A stretch of DNA of 64,000 nucleotides from Leptospira ainlahdjerensis. GTDB taxonomy: Bacteria > Spirochaetota > Leptospiria > Leptospirales > Leptospiraceae. The notes under the pieces were generated by a model. It searched no databases. It saw nothing but the letters and a program-made list of their open reading frames with translations, and had not been told where the DNA came from. The number at the start of each line of letters is the position of its first letter. The first letter of the stretch is position 1. This document shows positions 10,161 through 20,460 of the stretch, piece by piece. Both the position numbers and the translations under genes were made by a program. The stretch covers positions 8,008-72,007 of the forward strand of contig NZ_JAFFPU010000031.1 in assembly GCF_016919175.1 (NCBI RefSeq). The letters run 5' to 3'.

Positions 10161-10545
10161 GTAGGAGGTCTTACGGAGGGAGGACTTTTGACATGCAAAA
10201 TTAGAATTTTCTGATATAGAAAAGTCCGCCGTTGTTTTTTTGCCCCCACCCAAGTATCGCATAACCTTAGCCACGAGTTGAGAGGAAATACAGCGAGAAT
10301 CGTCTCGAGACAAGGTTTTTTGTAGGAGCTCCTACGCTGGAATTTGTGCTCGCAAAATTAGAATTTTATGATACAGGAAAGTCCACCGTGGTTTTTTCCG
10401 CCACCCACCCCTCCACCCGAAAATCGGGCGGGGCGCGCGACTTTTACGGAAGAGTTGTCGGAGTTCCGACGGATTTTCTTAAGACCTCCACCTTGAAAGC
10501 GGCGCGCCTCACCCAAATCTTGCATAACCTTCCTAGGAACTGTCT
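10161..10545 (+). repeat. Composite palindrome-delimited repeat, copy B
   Basis: Lies in the 726-bp gene-free stretch 10048-10773. Delimiters are GTAGGAGGTCTTAC (10161-10174), the perfect palindrome GTAGGAGCTCCTAC (10322-10335) and GTCGGAGTTCCGAC (10457-10470), spaced 161 and 135 nt; a weak fourth lies near 10533. The first unit matches the 3681-3852 part of copy A and the second matches 3548-3694. Both copies share GCAAAATTAGAATTTT and AAGTCC; the second units also share CCGCCACCCACCCCTCCACC. Relative to copy A it is inverted, about 6.3 kb away. Bases 10546-10773 show nothing I can name. Confidence 0.8.
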
Positions 10546-10773
10546 GGATCTACGCTACGGAATTACGACTGACTTCTCTTGAGAATCAAAATACTTTCGA
10601 ATAAGGTCCTTGCATTTGGAGAACGGCGCGAGTATCTTTTTCGGAAAAATATTCGGGCTCGGATAAAAAATGAATCTTTAAATCCGAGTGATCGTTAGTT
10701 CGTTTTCTCCTCGTTTCAAAAACGATTTTTCTCTCTGGAATTTTTTCCATTTCGATCCGATTTATCTTTGAAT

Positions 10774-13317
10774 TTAAATTTGCACCCTTTTATAAAATCT
10801 ACGTTTTGCGATTTCAGCGACACTGATGTAAAGCAAAATGATACCAAACAAAAGGCTTAAAAACTCTAAGGGCAACGGAACGAGTCCGAAAATCGATGCC
10901 ATTGGAGCATAAGGAATCGCTAAAGTAATTCCGATTACTGCAAAGGTCGCCGCCAAAAGGGTTTTACTCGGACGACTTTTATAAAACGGATTTCGTGTTC
11001 GAATCACAAGGACGATCAGGGAAGCGGAAACGACGGATTCTATAAACCAACCGGTTCTAAACTGCTCATGGCTTACTTTCAAAACCCAGTATAAGATTCC
11101 AAAGGTAAGGTAATCAAAAAAGGAACTCACAAGACCAAAGACAATCATGAATTTTCGAATCGCGGCTATGTCCCACCTTTTCGGAGCGGCGACCATCTCC
11201 GAATCCACACGATCGGTCGCGATAGTCATCTCTGGAAAATCGGTCAAAAAATTAGTGAGTAAGATCTGCTTTGGCAATAGTGGTAGAAACGGCAGAAAAA
11301 GTGAAACTCCCGCCATACTAAACATATTTCCGAAGTTTGCGCTCGTTGCCATAAAAACGTATTTTAGAGTATTGGCGAAGGTAACCCTTCCTTCCTCGAC
11401 CCCATCCACCAAAACTTCCAAATCTTTCTCAAGAAGAACGATATCGGCTGCGTTTTTTGCCACGTCCACCGCTGTCTCAACTGAAATCCCGACGTCGGCG
11501 GAATGAAGAGCGGATACGTCGTTGATTCCGTCTCCTATATAACCGACTACGTTACCCGCCTTTTTAAGCGCGATGATGATTCTTTCCTTACTATTGGGTT
11601 CTATCTCCGCAAAAACATCTATGTTTCCTACCAAATGAATCAAAGCCTCATCGCTGATCGAATTCAATTCGGGACCGCAGAGAGTTCTGTGTCTGTCCAT
11701 TCCGATTCGAGAACAAAGACTTTCAGCGACAAATCGATTGTCACCGGTGATCACTTTAAGGGATACACCGAGACGGTTTAACTCTGCTATGGTTTTCGCG
11801 ACGTCCTTCTTCGGAGGATCGTAAAATGATAAAAGTCCTAGAAAAGTCATATTCTGTTCTTCTAATTTATTAATTTTGGAAACGGCGCCGAGTTCTTTTA
11901 TCGCGATTCCCAAAGTTCTATAACCTTGGGCGCTGAGTTCCTCATAGAGTTTTAGAATTGAATCTTTTACGGAATCGATTTCGACAGGTTTCTCCGCGCT
12001 CGTTTTCACAAAACTACAAATGGAAAGGACATTTGTCAGGGCTCCTTTGGTGATCATCGTATGTCCCTCTCCGTTTGAGACGACGATGCTCAGGCACTTT
12101 CTAAGAAAGTCATAGGGGATTTCGTCCTCTTTTTTGTATTCGGATATATCAAACCGAAGATCCTTCCGAATCGATTCGTCCACAGCGTTGATAAAACCGG
12201 TTTCAAAAGAAGCGTTTAGAAAGGCGTAAAGAGCGACTTCTTCGTTTTGTTTTCCTAAAATATCCATCGCGGATTGTAACTTTACGGTTCCTTCCGTCAG
12301 AGTTCCGGTCTTATCCGAACAGATGATGTTCATGTTCCCGAAGTTTTCGATTGCAGTCAGTCGTTTGACGATTACTTTTTTCTCAGCCATTCTTTTGGCC
12401 CCGTGAGAAAGATTGATACTGATGATAGCCGGGAGAAGCTGTGGAGTCAGTCCAACCGCCAATGCCAATGAAAATAAAAAAGAATCCAAGACGGAACGCG
12501 CGAGCAACACGTTGATCACAAAAATCGTAATCACTAAAAGTAAAGTGATATGAAGAAGAAAAAAACCGAATTTACGGACTCCGGCTTCGAACTCGTTTTC
12601 CAAGGGCCTTAGTTTTAGCCTCTCTGAAATTTTTCCAAACTCCGTATCTTTTCCGGTTTTGACCACGATCGCTTTCGCTTCTCCGCTGATCACGTGGGTT
12701 CCCATCCAAAGGGAATTCGTCCTTTTGGAAAATGCCAAATCTGTCGCGGCTATTTTTGCGTTCTTTTCGGCAGGAAAGGTTTCTCCAGTGAGCGTCGCTT
12801 CGTCCACGAACAAGTCTTTGGATTCCAAAATAAGGCAGTCTGCGGGAATCACGTTGCCCGCGTTTAGATTAAGAATATCCCCTGGAACAACGTTCTCGGT
12901 GGATATTTCCTTTAGGACGTTATCCCGGAAAACACAGACGTTTACTTGTACCATCGCGAGAAGTTTTGAAATCGCATTCTTAGCACCAAGTTCCTGCCAA
13001 AAACCGAGCACCCCGCTGATCAAAACGATTCCGAGGATGATGATTGCTTCCGTGGAATCGCGGACAATGATCGAAAGACCGGCCGCAAAAAATAAAAGAA
13101 GAATGATCGGGCTTTTGAATTGGGAGAAGAACAAGGAGACGTTTCCCGTATCCTTGTTCTTATTCAAACGATTGGAACCGAATTGTAAAATTCTACGCTT
13201 CGCCTCCGATTCGGATAAGCCGGAAGGAGTTGTCCTCAGACGGCCCAAACAGTCCTCAGGGGATAAATTCCAAAAATTGAATAAAGGATTTTGAGTCTCT
13301 TCTTTGTTTTTAGCCAT
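10774..13317 (-). CDS. mgtA: Magnesium-translocating P-type ATPase
   Basis: 847 residues, inner membrane. ATP-driven Mg2+ uptake (P3B type). It has an N-terminal cation-ATPase domain, the TGET actuator motif near 177, TPQLLP in the fourth membrane helix near 291, and phosphorylation site D335 in CSDKTGTLT. The hinge GDGINDVSAL follows near 610. The C-terminal half, with FSMAGVSLFLPFLPLLPKQI and TNFLTDFPE, is typical of MgtA/MgtB rather than Ca2+ or H+ pumps. The start is supported by GAGAAAG upstream. It is a single-gene unit. MgtE is encoded about 3 kb away, so two Mg2+ uptake routes lie in one neighbourhood. Confidence 0.92.
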   Translation of the reverse strand: MAKNKEETQNPLFNFWNLSPEDCLGRLRTTPSGLSESEAKRRILQFGSNRLNKNKDTGNVSLFFSQFKSPIILLLFFAAGLSIIVRDSTEAIIILGIVLISGVLGFWQELGAKNAISKLLAMVQVNVCVFRDNVLKEISTENVVPGDILNLNAGNVIPADCLILESKDLFVDEATLTGETFPAEKNAKIAATDLAFSKRTNSLWMGTHVISGEAKAIVVKTGKDTEFGKISERLKLRPLENEFEAGVRKFGFFLLHITLLLVITIFVINVLLARSVLDSFLFSLALAVGLTPQLLPAIISINLSHGAKRMAEKKVIVKRLTAIENFGNMNIICSDKTGTLTEGTVKLQSAMDILGKQNEEVALYAFLNASFETGFINAVDESIRKDLRFDISEYKKEDEIPYDFLRKCLSIVVSNGEGHTMITKGALTNVLSICSFVKTSAEKPVEIDSVKDSILKLYEELSAQGYRTLGIAIKELGAVSKINKLEEQNMTFLGLLSFYDPPKKDVAKTIAELNRLGVSLKVITGDNRFVAESLCSRIGMDRHRTLCGPELNSISDEALIHLVGNIDVFAEIEPNSKERIIIALKKAGNVVGYIGDGINDVSALHSADVGISVETAVDVAKNAADIVLLEKDLEVLVDGVEEGRVTFANTLKYVFMATSANFGNMFSMAGVSLFLPFLPLLPKQILLTNFLTDFPEMTIATDRVDSEMVAAPKRWDIAAIRKFMIVFGLVSSFFDYLTFGILYWVLKVSHEQFRTGWFIESVVSASLIVLVIRTRNPFYKSRPSKTLLAATFAVIGITLAIPYAPMASIFGLVPLPLEFLSLLFGIILLYISVAEIAKRRFYKRVQI

Positions 13318-13423
13318 TTTTGTCTTTCTCGATTTCGATTCTCAACATTTGATCCAAAGGATCTATATTAGAATTTTAGAAACGATCGAACTTGGAAAGC
13401 TAAAAATGGAAACCAAAGTTGTG

Positions 13424-15466
13424 TTAAACCGAAGTAAAAAATTGAGGATGAGAGAGAATCGTTTTTTCCCAAGTTTGATTTTCTTCCTCGTTCCATCCTT
13501 CTCTAAAACGCGCGTGACTTCTTTCTCTTCTTCGCAACCATTCGTCTCCGAGAAGTTGTGAAATCTCCTCTTCGCTTTCGGGTCGTTTTGTGTAAGCGAC
13601 CGTCGTTTCCGATTTGGGTCCGGTTCCCCTTCCCTTCCCTACCCAAAAACCAGCGTAGAGAAATGAAGAACGCACCGCCGTAGAAGCCGAATACGTGACG
13701 AGCATCGTATTTTTAGAATCGCCCCGTAAGAATCGAAAAAGTTCTTTTAGAAAATCTGCCTCCCAAAGTTTCGAATCCGTTTTGAAAGAGAACGGATCAT
13801 AAAAGATCAAATCTGGAACTTTTTGAGTTTGATAGGTTTGTGCAAAGTCGCCAAAGACCAGATTCCAACTTAGATTTTTTTCAGGAGAGATCCAACTTTC
13901 TTTATCCAGAATCGCTCTTGGAGCCTTATGAAATAGATGAGGAAAACATCCGATATTTCTCATGGCGAGACGAAATGGATCCAAATCACATTCAAAACTG
14001 ATCATATTCATAGCGGCGGGGGAATCTAATTCTTCCCAGCAACGGATCGCCGCCATTGAATTTGTTGCCGCGCCCAAACCAACATCCCAAATCACGAAGG
14101 TTTGAACGGACTCGGATGAATAAGGGGATTCGTTCCGCTTGGAAAGTTTTTCCGAAAGTTTTGACTGTTCGACATAAAGCAACTTAGCTTCTTGGGAAGG
14201 ATTGTTCACCGAATGCATAGTTTCGCCGGAACTTCTCTGACGAACGCTCCAGTACCTTCCTTCTTTGTTTTCTCGAATCTCATAGTCTCCGAGGATTCTT
14301 TTTCTCTGAGCTTTTGGAGTTCTTTTTTTGTGTAAGGATGGATCTACGTTGTCGCTTCGAATCAGTTCTTCCTTTTTGTGTGAATAGTAAGAAGAAAAAT
14401 TCCCTTCAAAGATATGAGCGCGCATTTCCGCCATGAGGCGATGGTAAAAATTCAGATTATGCATCGCAATCAGATGCCATCCTAAAATTTCACTCGTTTT
14501 GATCAGGTGATGAAGATAAGAACGGGAATAATTTCGACAACAAGGACAATCGCAGTTTTCATCAAGTTTAGAATCCTCGAACTTATAAATGGTTCTGTGG
14601 AGTTGTAATTTTCCAACGCTTGTATAAGCGACTCCGTGTTGAGCGAGTTCAGTCGGAATCGTACAATCAAACATATCCACACCTCTGTGAACCGCCTCTA
14701 AAAGATCGATAGGAGTTCCAACACCCATCAAATAACGAGGAAGATTTTTCGGAAGTAAAGATGCCGAGAGTTCGCAGAAATCGTTTCTTTCCTCTTTTGT
14801 TTCTCCGACTGCCAGACCTCCGATCGCAAAACCGTCAAAAGGTATCTGTGTCAGAATATTTGCGCTTTGTTTTCTAAGATCGGGAAAACAAGCGCCTTGA
14901 ACAATTCCGAACAAAGACTGGGGAGAATCCCCTCTTGCGTCCAGACTACGTTTCGCCCAACGATGTGTGATCTCCATCGCGTCTTTTGCCTTCGTATAAT
15001 CGGAAGTAGACGGAATACACTGATCTAAGACCATCATGATATCCGATCCGATCGCTTTCTGCATATCGATGCTGAGTTCGGGGGAAAGAAGAATCATCTT
15101 TCCGTCCACGTAACTTCGAAAAAGAGCTCCTTCTTCGGTCATCTTCCTGGAATTCGGAAGACTAAAAATCTGAAATCCTCCCGAATCGGTAAGCACCGGA
15201 GAATCCCAATTCATAAATTTATGGATTCCGCCGATTTTACGAAACACATCCGCACCCGGTCTTAGAAGAAGATGATATGTGTTCGCCAAAAGAACTCTCG
15301 AACCCATCGCCTTTAGAGAATCTACCGTCTGCGCTCTTACTGTGGCTTGGGTTCCAACGGGCATAAAGATAGGAGTTTGCACTTTCCCGTGTAAGGTAGT
15401 GAACGTCGCTGCGCGAGCATTGGAATGAGGAGCCTCGGCTTCGAGGAGGAAGTTTAATCGAGACAT
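13424..15466 (-). CDS. tgt: tRNA-guanine transglycosylase fused to an MnmC-like methyltransferase
   Basis: 680 residues; ordinary Tgt has about 375. Residues 1-360 are a complete Tgt: D94 in TDSGGFQ, nucleophile D267 in MFDC, and zinc ligands C305, C307, C310 and H336. It exchanges G34 of GUN tRNAs for a queuine precursor. The loop after the nucleophile reads TIPTELAQHG instead of the usual VMPTRNARNG. After a basic linker (about 365-395), residues 395-660 match the MnmC2/DUF752 methyltransferase: GETMHS, the SAM-binding DVGLGAATN (461-469) and a DLIFYDPFSFKTDSKLW active-site region. That domain would make mnm5U34, so both halves act on wobble bases. No Shine-Dalgarno precedes the ATG; the coding strand reads CCTCC there. 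Confidence 0.9.
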   Translation of the reverse strand: MSRLNFLLEAEAPHSNARAATFTTLHGKVQTPIFMPVGTQATVRAQTVDSLKAMGSRVLLANTYHLLLRPGADVFRKIGGIHKFMNWDSPVLTDSGGFQIFSLPNSRKMTEEGALFRSYVDGKMILLSPELSIDMQKAIGSDIMMVLDQCIPSTSDYTKAKDAMEITHRWAKRSLDARGDSPQSLFGIVQGACFPDLRKQSANILTQIPFDGFAIGGLAVGETKEERNDFCELSASLLPKNLPRYLMGVGTPIDLLEAVHRGVDMFDCTIPTELAQHGVAYTSVGKLQLHRTIYKFEDSKLDENCDCPCCRNYSRSYLHHLIKTSEILGWHLIAMHNLNFYHRLMAEMRAHIFEGNFSSYYSHKKEELIRSDNVDPSLHKKRTPKAQRKRILGDYEIRENKEGRYWSVRQRSSGETMHSVNNPSQEAKLLYVEQSKLSEKLSKRNESPYSSESVQTFVIWDVGLGAATNSMAAIRCWEELDSPAAMNMISFECDLDPFRLAMRNIGCFPHLFHKAPRAILDKESWISPEKNLSWNLVFGDFAQTYQTQKVPDLIFYDPFSFKTDSKLWEADFLKELFRFLRGDSKNTMLVTYSASTAVRSSFLYAGFWVGKGRGTGPKSETTVAYTKRPESEEEISQLLGDEWLRRRERSHARFREGWNEEENQTWEKTILSHPQFFTSV

Positions 15467-15829
15467 GTTAGGAGGAATTTTTTACCTTTTAGCACGAGAC
15501 TAAATATATTTTTAGATCATCGTTTATGGGCGCTCCGCAGAGGAAAGGAGTTTACGGTCTCAGAAAACAAAGGATTAAAATTTTCTTTAGCGATTTTAGG
15601 CGATAAACCTTCTTTGTCCTTGTTCGATCGCTTTCCAAAGTGCGTTTGCAGAAAAGGGTTTTGTTCGTATCGAATCGGATCTTTCTAAGTCATACAAACT
15701 TTGCTTTATTCGAAACCTATATCACTGTTCGCATCGGTAATTTTCTTTTCGAATCTTAAAGCAAAGAATCTTAGATAAACTCCGTTTCCATCGACGATCG
15801 AAATATCCGAATCGATAGAACCAAAAGTA
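15467..15829. other. Gene-free spacer upstream of tgt
   Basis: 363 bp between the tgt start and the stop of the lipoprotein gene, both minus strand. I see no open frame with family resemblance, no RNA gene and no T-run hairpin. An AT-rich palindrome-like CTAAATATATTTTTAG stands at 15500-15515, about 35 nt before tgt, and could belong to its promoter. Confidence 0.5.
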
Positions 15830-16486
15830 TCACTTTCTACGAATGACTTCTTTTTTTAATTCTTCTTTCACCGCGTCGCGATTGCTACCGACTTTGTTTT
15901 TAAGCTCCAGTGTATAATGAATTTGGAATTTTGTCACCACGGGCTTTTCTTCCGAGTGTTCCATCGACCAACGTGTAACGTCGTTTTGTACGATTTTTGC
16001 GAGATCGTTGATTCTGGGAACTCTCGTATTAAAACGGATCGTCTCGAAGGCTCCGGTATTTCCGTTTAATACGACGATGATGATTCCGTCGTCGATAAAG
16101 TTGATCTTATTATAACGAACCAATTCTTCGCTGATGAGCGCGTCTCCTCCCTTGTCCACTTTTCGTTTGATGTGTTTGGAACCCCTAAGCTGACGAAGTT
16201 GATATCCGTCGCTAGAAATATGTACTCGAAAGTATTCCAGCGGATCCTTGGAAGGTTTGAGAAACGCGGGGTGATCTCCCGTATTCAAGGAAATTTCCTT
16301 TCCTTCCTCGTCCAAAACGACTTCGTTTTCTCCTGCCGGATTGGGAACCGGCTCGGTTTTAACCGATTCTCCATCGGGTGTTTTCGTATTTCCCGCCGAA
16401 CAGGAAAGGATTCCGAGTCCGCTCCAAGTGATCCCTACGATCAGAATAATTTTTGTAAATGTGAACTTTGTTTTTATACCCGACAT
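15830..16486 (-). CDS. Putative lipoprotein (218 aa)
   Basis: Function unknown. The N-terminus is basic, then hydrophobic, ending in a lipobox-like LGILSC-SAG with Cys near residue 29, typical of spirochaetal lipoproteins. A Pro/Glu-rich linker follows. The mature part is charged and may hold a TonB-C-like or export-chaperone-like fold: RFNTRVPRINDLAKIVQNDV, then TKFQIHYTLELKNKVG. I cannot assign a family. The preceding mgtE gene, on the same strand, ends 82 nt upstream, so they may share a transcript. Confidence 0.75.
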   Translation of the reverse strand: MSGIKTKFTFTKIILIVGITWSGLGILSCSAGNTKTPDGESVKTEPVPNPAGENEVVLDEEGKEISLNTGDHPAFLKPSKDPLEYFRVHISSDGYQLRQLRGSKHIKRKVDKGGDALISEELVRYNKINFIDDGIIIVVLNGNTGAFETIRFNTRVPRINDLAKIVQNDVTRWSMEHSEEKPVVTKFQIHYTLELKNKVGSNRDAVKEELKKEVIRRK

Positions 16487-16568
16487 CGATTTTATTCTCC
16501 GAAACTAAATTCTATTCTAAAATAACTCATTCTCACTTTTGCATCCTCCGTTTATCCGGAATACCACA

Positions 16569-17960
<1,392 letters not shown>

Positions 17961-18037
17961 AAATTCTCCCCGAGAAATGGTTTCAAAGAACAGGATTGAA
18001 AACTTTCCAGACCGATCAATGAATTTCCATCCGAACT

Positions 18038-18069
<32 letters not shown>

Positions 18070-18107
18070 TAAACTGTTCCATCGTAGAAACACAGGGTGT
18101 CTTTACA

Positions 18108-19130
18108 ATGAAATCGTTTTTGACCGAATCTTTCTTCTTATTCTTGGTTCTTCTTCTCTCCATCCGCCCTCTTTCCGCGGACACATTCTATTATCCCTGG
18201 GAATACAACAAGGTCTACAACGAGAAGATCGCCCTGGAAATCGAATTGGATTCCCTAAGAACCAGATACAGAAATGAAACCGAAAATTTTAAAAAAGAAA
18301 AACTGGATATAGAATCCAAAATTCGCTCGTTAGAAGAATTATTGGCGAGGGAGAAAGAATTCAGATCGAAGGACAACGACCTGAGCGAAGAGAAAATAAA
18401 GGCTCTTGAAAATCAGATCGCCGTTTTAAAAGCCAAGAGTACCAACAAAGAAAAGGAACTGATCGAAGAAAACGAAAGACAAGCCAAAAAGTTTCGGGAA
18501 CTCCTGGAGAATCTAAAGGAAGAACTCGAAAAAGAAAGAGCCGCTTGTCAAAAAAAGACCGAAAGTCTACAGAAAGAATACGAAAAAAAGATCGGCGATC
18601 TCGAAGCAAGAATCCTTTCCTTAAACGATGAAATCTCCAAACTCAAAAATCTTTCGGAAAATCAAAAGAAAGAATTGGATCGACTTTCCGAACAAGCCAA
18701 CGAATTGGAAAACAAACTGACTGATGAAATCAAAAAGGGTCAAATCCGTCTCAAACGATTCCACAATCGTCTCGTGATCAATATCGACGATAAAATCTCC
18801 TTTGATTCCGGATCGGCCGATCTCAAAAAAGCGATTCTTCCCGCTCTGGATAAGATCAAAGATATTCTTGTGAATTATCCGGGAAACCTGATCATCATCG
18901 AAGGACATACGGACAACGTTCCGATCCGAACCAAGAAGTTCGCGGACAACTGGCAGTTGTCCGGAGAAAGAGCCCTTTCGGTGCTGCATTACTTTTTAGA
19001 AAATAAAAACCTAGACGCGAGAAATCTATCTCTTGCGGGTTATGGAGAATTCCAACCGATCGTGTCTAACGATACTCCGGAAAACCGCGCTCTCAACCGA
19101 AGAGTCGATATCGTAGTTGTTCCTCGTTGA
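18108..19130 (+). CDS. OmpA-family coiled-coil protein
   Basis: 340 residues. A signal peptide covers 1-24 (cleavage probably after PLSA). A very charged Lys/Glu coiled coil follows from about 35 to 215. The C-terminal OmpA/MotB peptidoglycan-binding domain covers about 220-340, with GHTDNVPIRTKKFADNW, LSGERA and NRRVDIVV. It would sit in the periplasm or outer membrane and tie the envelope to peptidoglycan through a long spacer. It lacks the flagellar motor N-terminus of MotB and any beta-barrel. The CDF gene starts on its stop codon (TGATG), so the two are co-translated. Confidence 0.9.
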   Translation: MKSFLTESFFLFLVLLLSIRPLSADTFYYPWEYNKVYNEKIALEIELDSLRTRYRNETENFKKEKLDIESKIRSLEELLAREKEFRSKDNDLSEEKIKALENQIAVLKAKSTNKEKELIEENERQAKKFRELLENLKEELEKERAACQKKTESLQKEYEKKIGDLEARILSLNDEISKLKNLSENQKKELDRLSEQANELENKLTDEIKKGQIRLKRFHNRLVINIDDKISFDSGSADLKKAILPALDKIKDILVNYPGNLIIIEGHTDNVPIRTKKFADNWQLSGERALSVLHYFLENKNLDARNLSLAGYGEFQPIVSNDTPENRALNRRVDIVVVPR

Positions 19131-20095
19131 TGGATGATTTTTTTCAACTCCACCACGTAGAAAGAAGCCAGGAAAAGGGTCTGAAACGATCCATTCTTTT
19201 GGCGATTTTTGTTTCTCTTACAATCTTTGTCGTTGAAGTCGTAGGAGGAATTCAGAGCGGAAGTATCGCGCTTCTTGCGGATGCAGGCCATATCATCACG
19301 GATGCGATCGCACTTTCTCTTTCGTTGATCGCGGTTTTACTCGCGTCGCAAAAGCCGAATTCTAAGTTTTCGTTCGGCTATTATCGAATCGAAATTTTAA
19401 CTTCTCTCGTGAATTCGATTTTGATTTTTGGAATTTCTATTTATATCTTTTATGAGGCGATCGAACGATTTCAGAATCAAAAAGAAATCCTGAGTCTTCG
19501 AATGTTGATCTTTAGTTCGAGCGGAATCGTTTTGAATCTGATCAGCGCCTGGATTTTATTTCGTTTTAGCAAAGAGAACATCAATATCAAGTCCGCTTAT
19601 ATTCACGTTCTAAGCGACCTTCTCGCAACGGCCGGAGTTTTGTTCGGCGCGATTCTGATCTATTTTACGCAGTGGAATTGGATCGATCCTTTGATTTCCA
19701 TTTTGATTTCCGTTCTGATCTTCCGTTCCGCTTGGGGAATATTCGGCGAAAGCCTTTCTGTTCTTTTGGAATCGTCTCCTCCTACATTCGATATTCCTCA
19801 TATACTGGAACACCTTAGAAAGATTTCCGGAATCCAAAAAATTCTGGATTATCATTTCTGGGCGATTACAAGAGGAGTTCACGCTTGTACTCTGCGCCTT
19901 TCCGTAACGGATCTAAAAACTTCGGGGGAAATCGTTTTTCAAACGCAGCAAATCCTCAAATCCGAATTTGGAATTGATTTTGTGACGGTTCAGTGTGAAG
20001 AATCGGAACTTACAAAAAGAATCGGTGCATTAGAGGTTCGTGATTCTCACGGACCTCAGAAGGGACATCACGGACATCATCACCATCATCATTGA
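19130..20095 (+). CDS. Cation diffusion facilitator family transporter
   Basis: 321 residues, six transmembrane helices. Exports divalent metals, probably Zn2+, by proton exchange. The metal site HxxxD appears twice: ADAGHIITDA in helix II and HVLSDLLA in helix V. The C-terminal cytoplasmic domain follows, then a histidine-rich tail (HGHHHHHH) that would buffer or sense metal. ATG at 19130 overlaps the OmpA-family stop by one base; a TTG one codon earlier is possible. Substrate cannot be told from sequence alone. Confidence 0.92.
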   Translation: MDDFFQLHHVERSQEKGLKRSILLAIFVSLTIFVVEVVGGIQSGSIALLADAGHIITDAIALSLSLIAVLLASQKPNSKFSFGYYRIEILTSLVNSILIFGISIYIFYEAIERFQNQKEILSLRMLIFSSSGIVLNLISAWILFRFSKENINIKSAYIHVLSDLLATAGVLFGAILIYFTQWNWIDPLISILISVLIFRSAWGIFGESLSVLLESSPPTFDIPHILEHLRKISGIQKILDYHFWAITRGVHACTLRLSVTDLKTSGEIVFQTQQILKSEFGIDFVTVQCEESELTKRIGALEVRDSHGPQKGHHGHHHHHH

Positions 20096-20460
20096 GTTTT
20101 TAAATTTTAGAAGGAATCTCGAAATTATTTCTAAATCCGAGCCGCAAGTGTGAAACTTCGCAGATTGTCCATAGAACTCAAAAAAAAGAAAACCGGTCCT
20201 CTGGAAAACCACAATCCATTGTGTGAGTTCCTACATACAAGATCCACTGACCTGGTTTTATGAATTTCAAATCACAGTCAATCTTTTCGATTTCGTTGGA
20301 GTTCCATCATTTATATTTTTGAAAAAGATCTCGATTCGTTTGAGAATCAATGTGCGGGGAGCGGCTTTGTGAAATTTTCTACTTCTAAAAATGGAATTCG
20401 AAATCTTTCCTGCCGAATACAAACGGCAAAAGAAGGTTTCAGAGAAAATCAAGTCGAACT
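20096..20460. other. Gene-free spacer with possible decayed repeat delimiters
   Basis: 365 bp between the convergent CDF gene and the acyl-CoA-dehydrogenase-like gene. Two short motifs, GTGTGAGTTCCTAC at 20221 and GTTGGAGTTCCATC at 20295, resemble the delimiters of the composite repeats elsewhere in the window, 74 nt apart, but the body of the repeat is missing. I see no gene and no clear terminator. Confidence 0.45.

Noticed and set aside
10346..10582. 78-residue plus-strand frame in repeat copy B
   Set aside because: Same reason: translated repeat with no ribosome site and no fold.
13304..13561. 85-residue plus-strand frame opposite the tgt end
   Set aside because: Antisense shadow of the coding region; no ribosome site.
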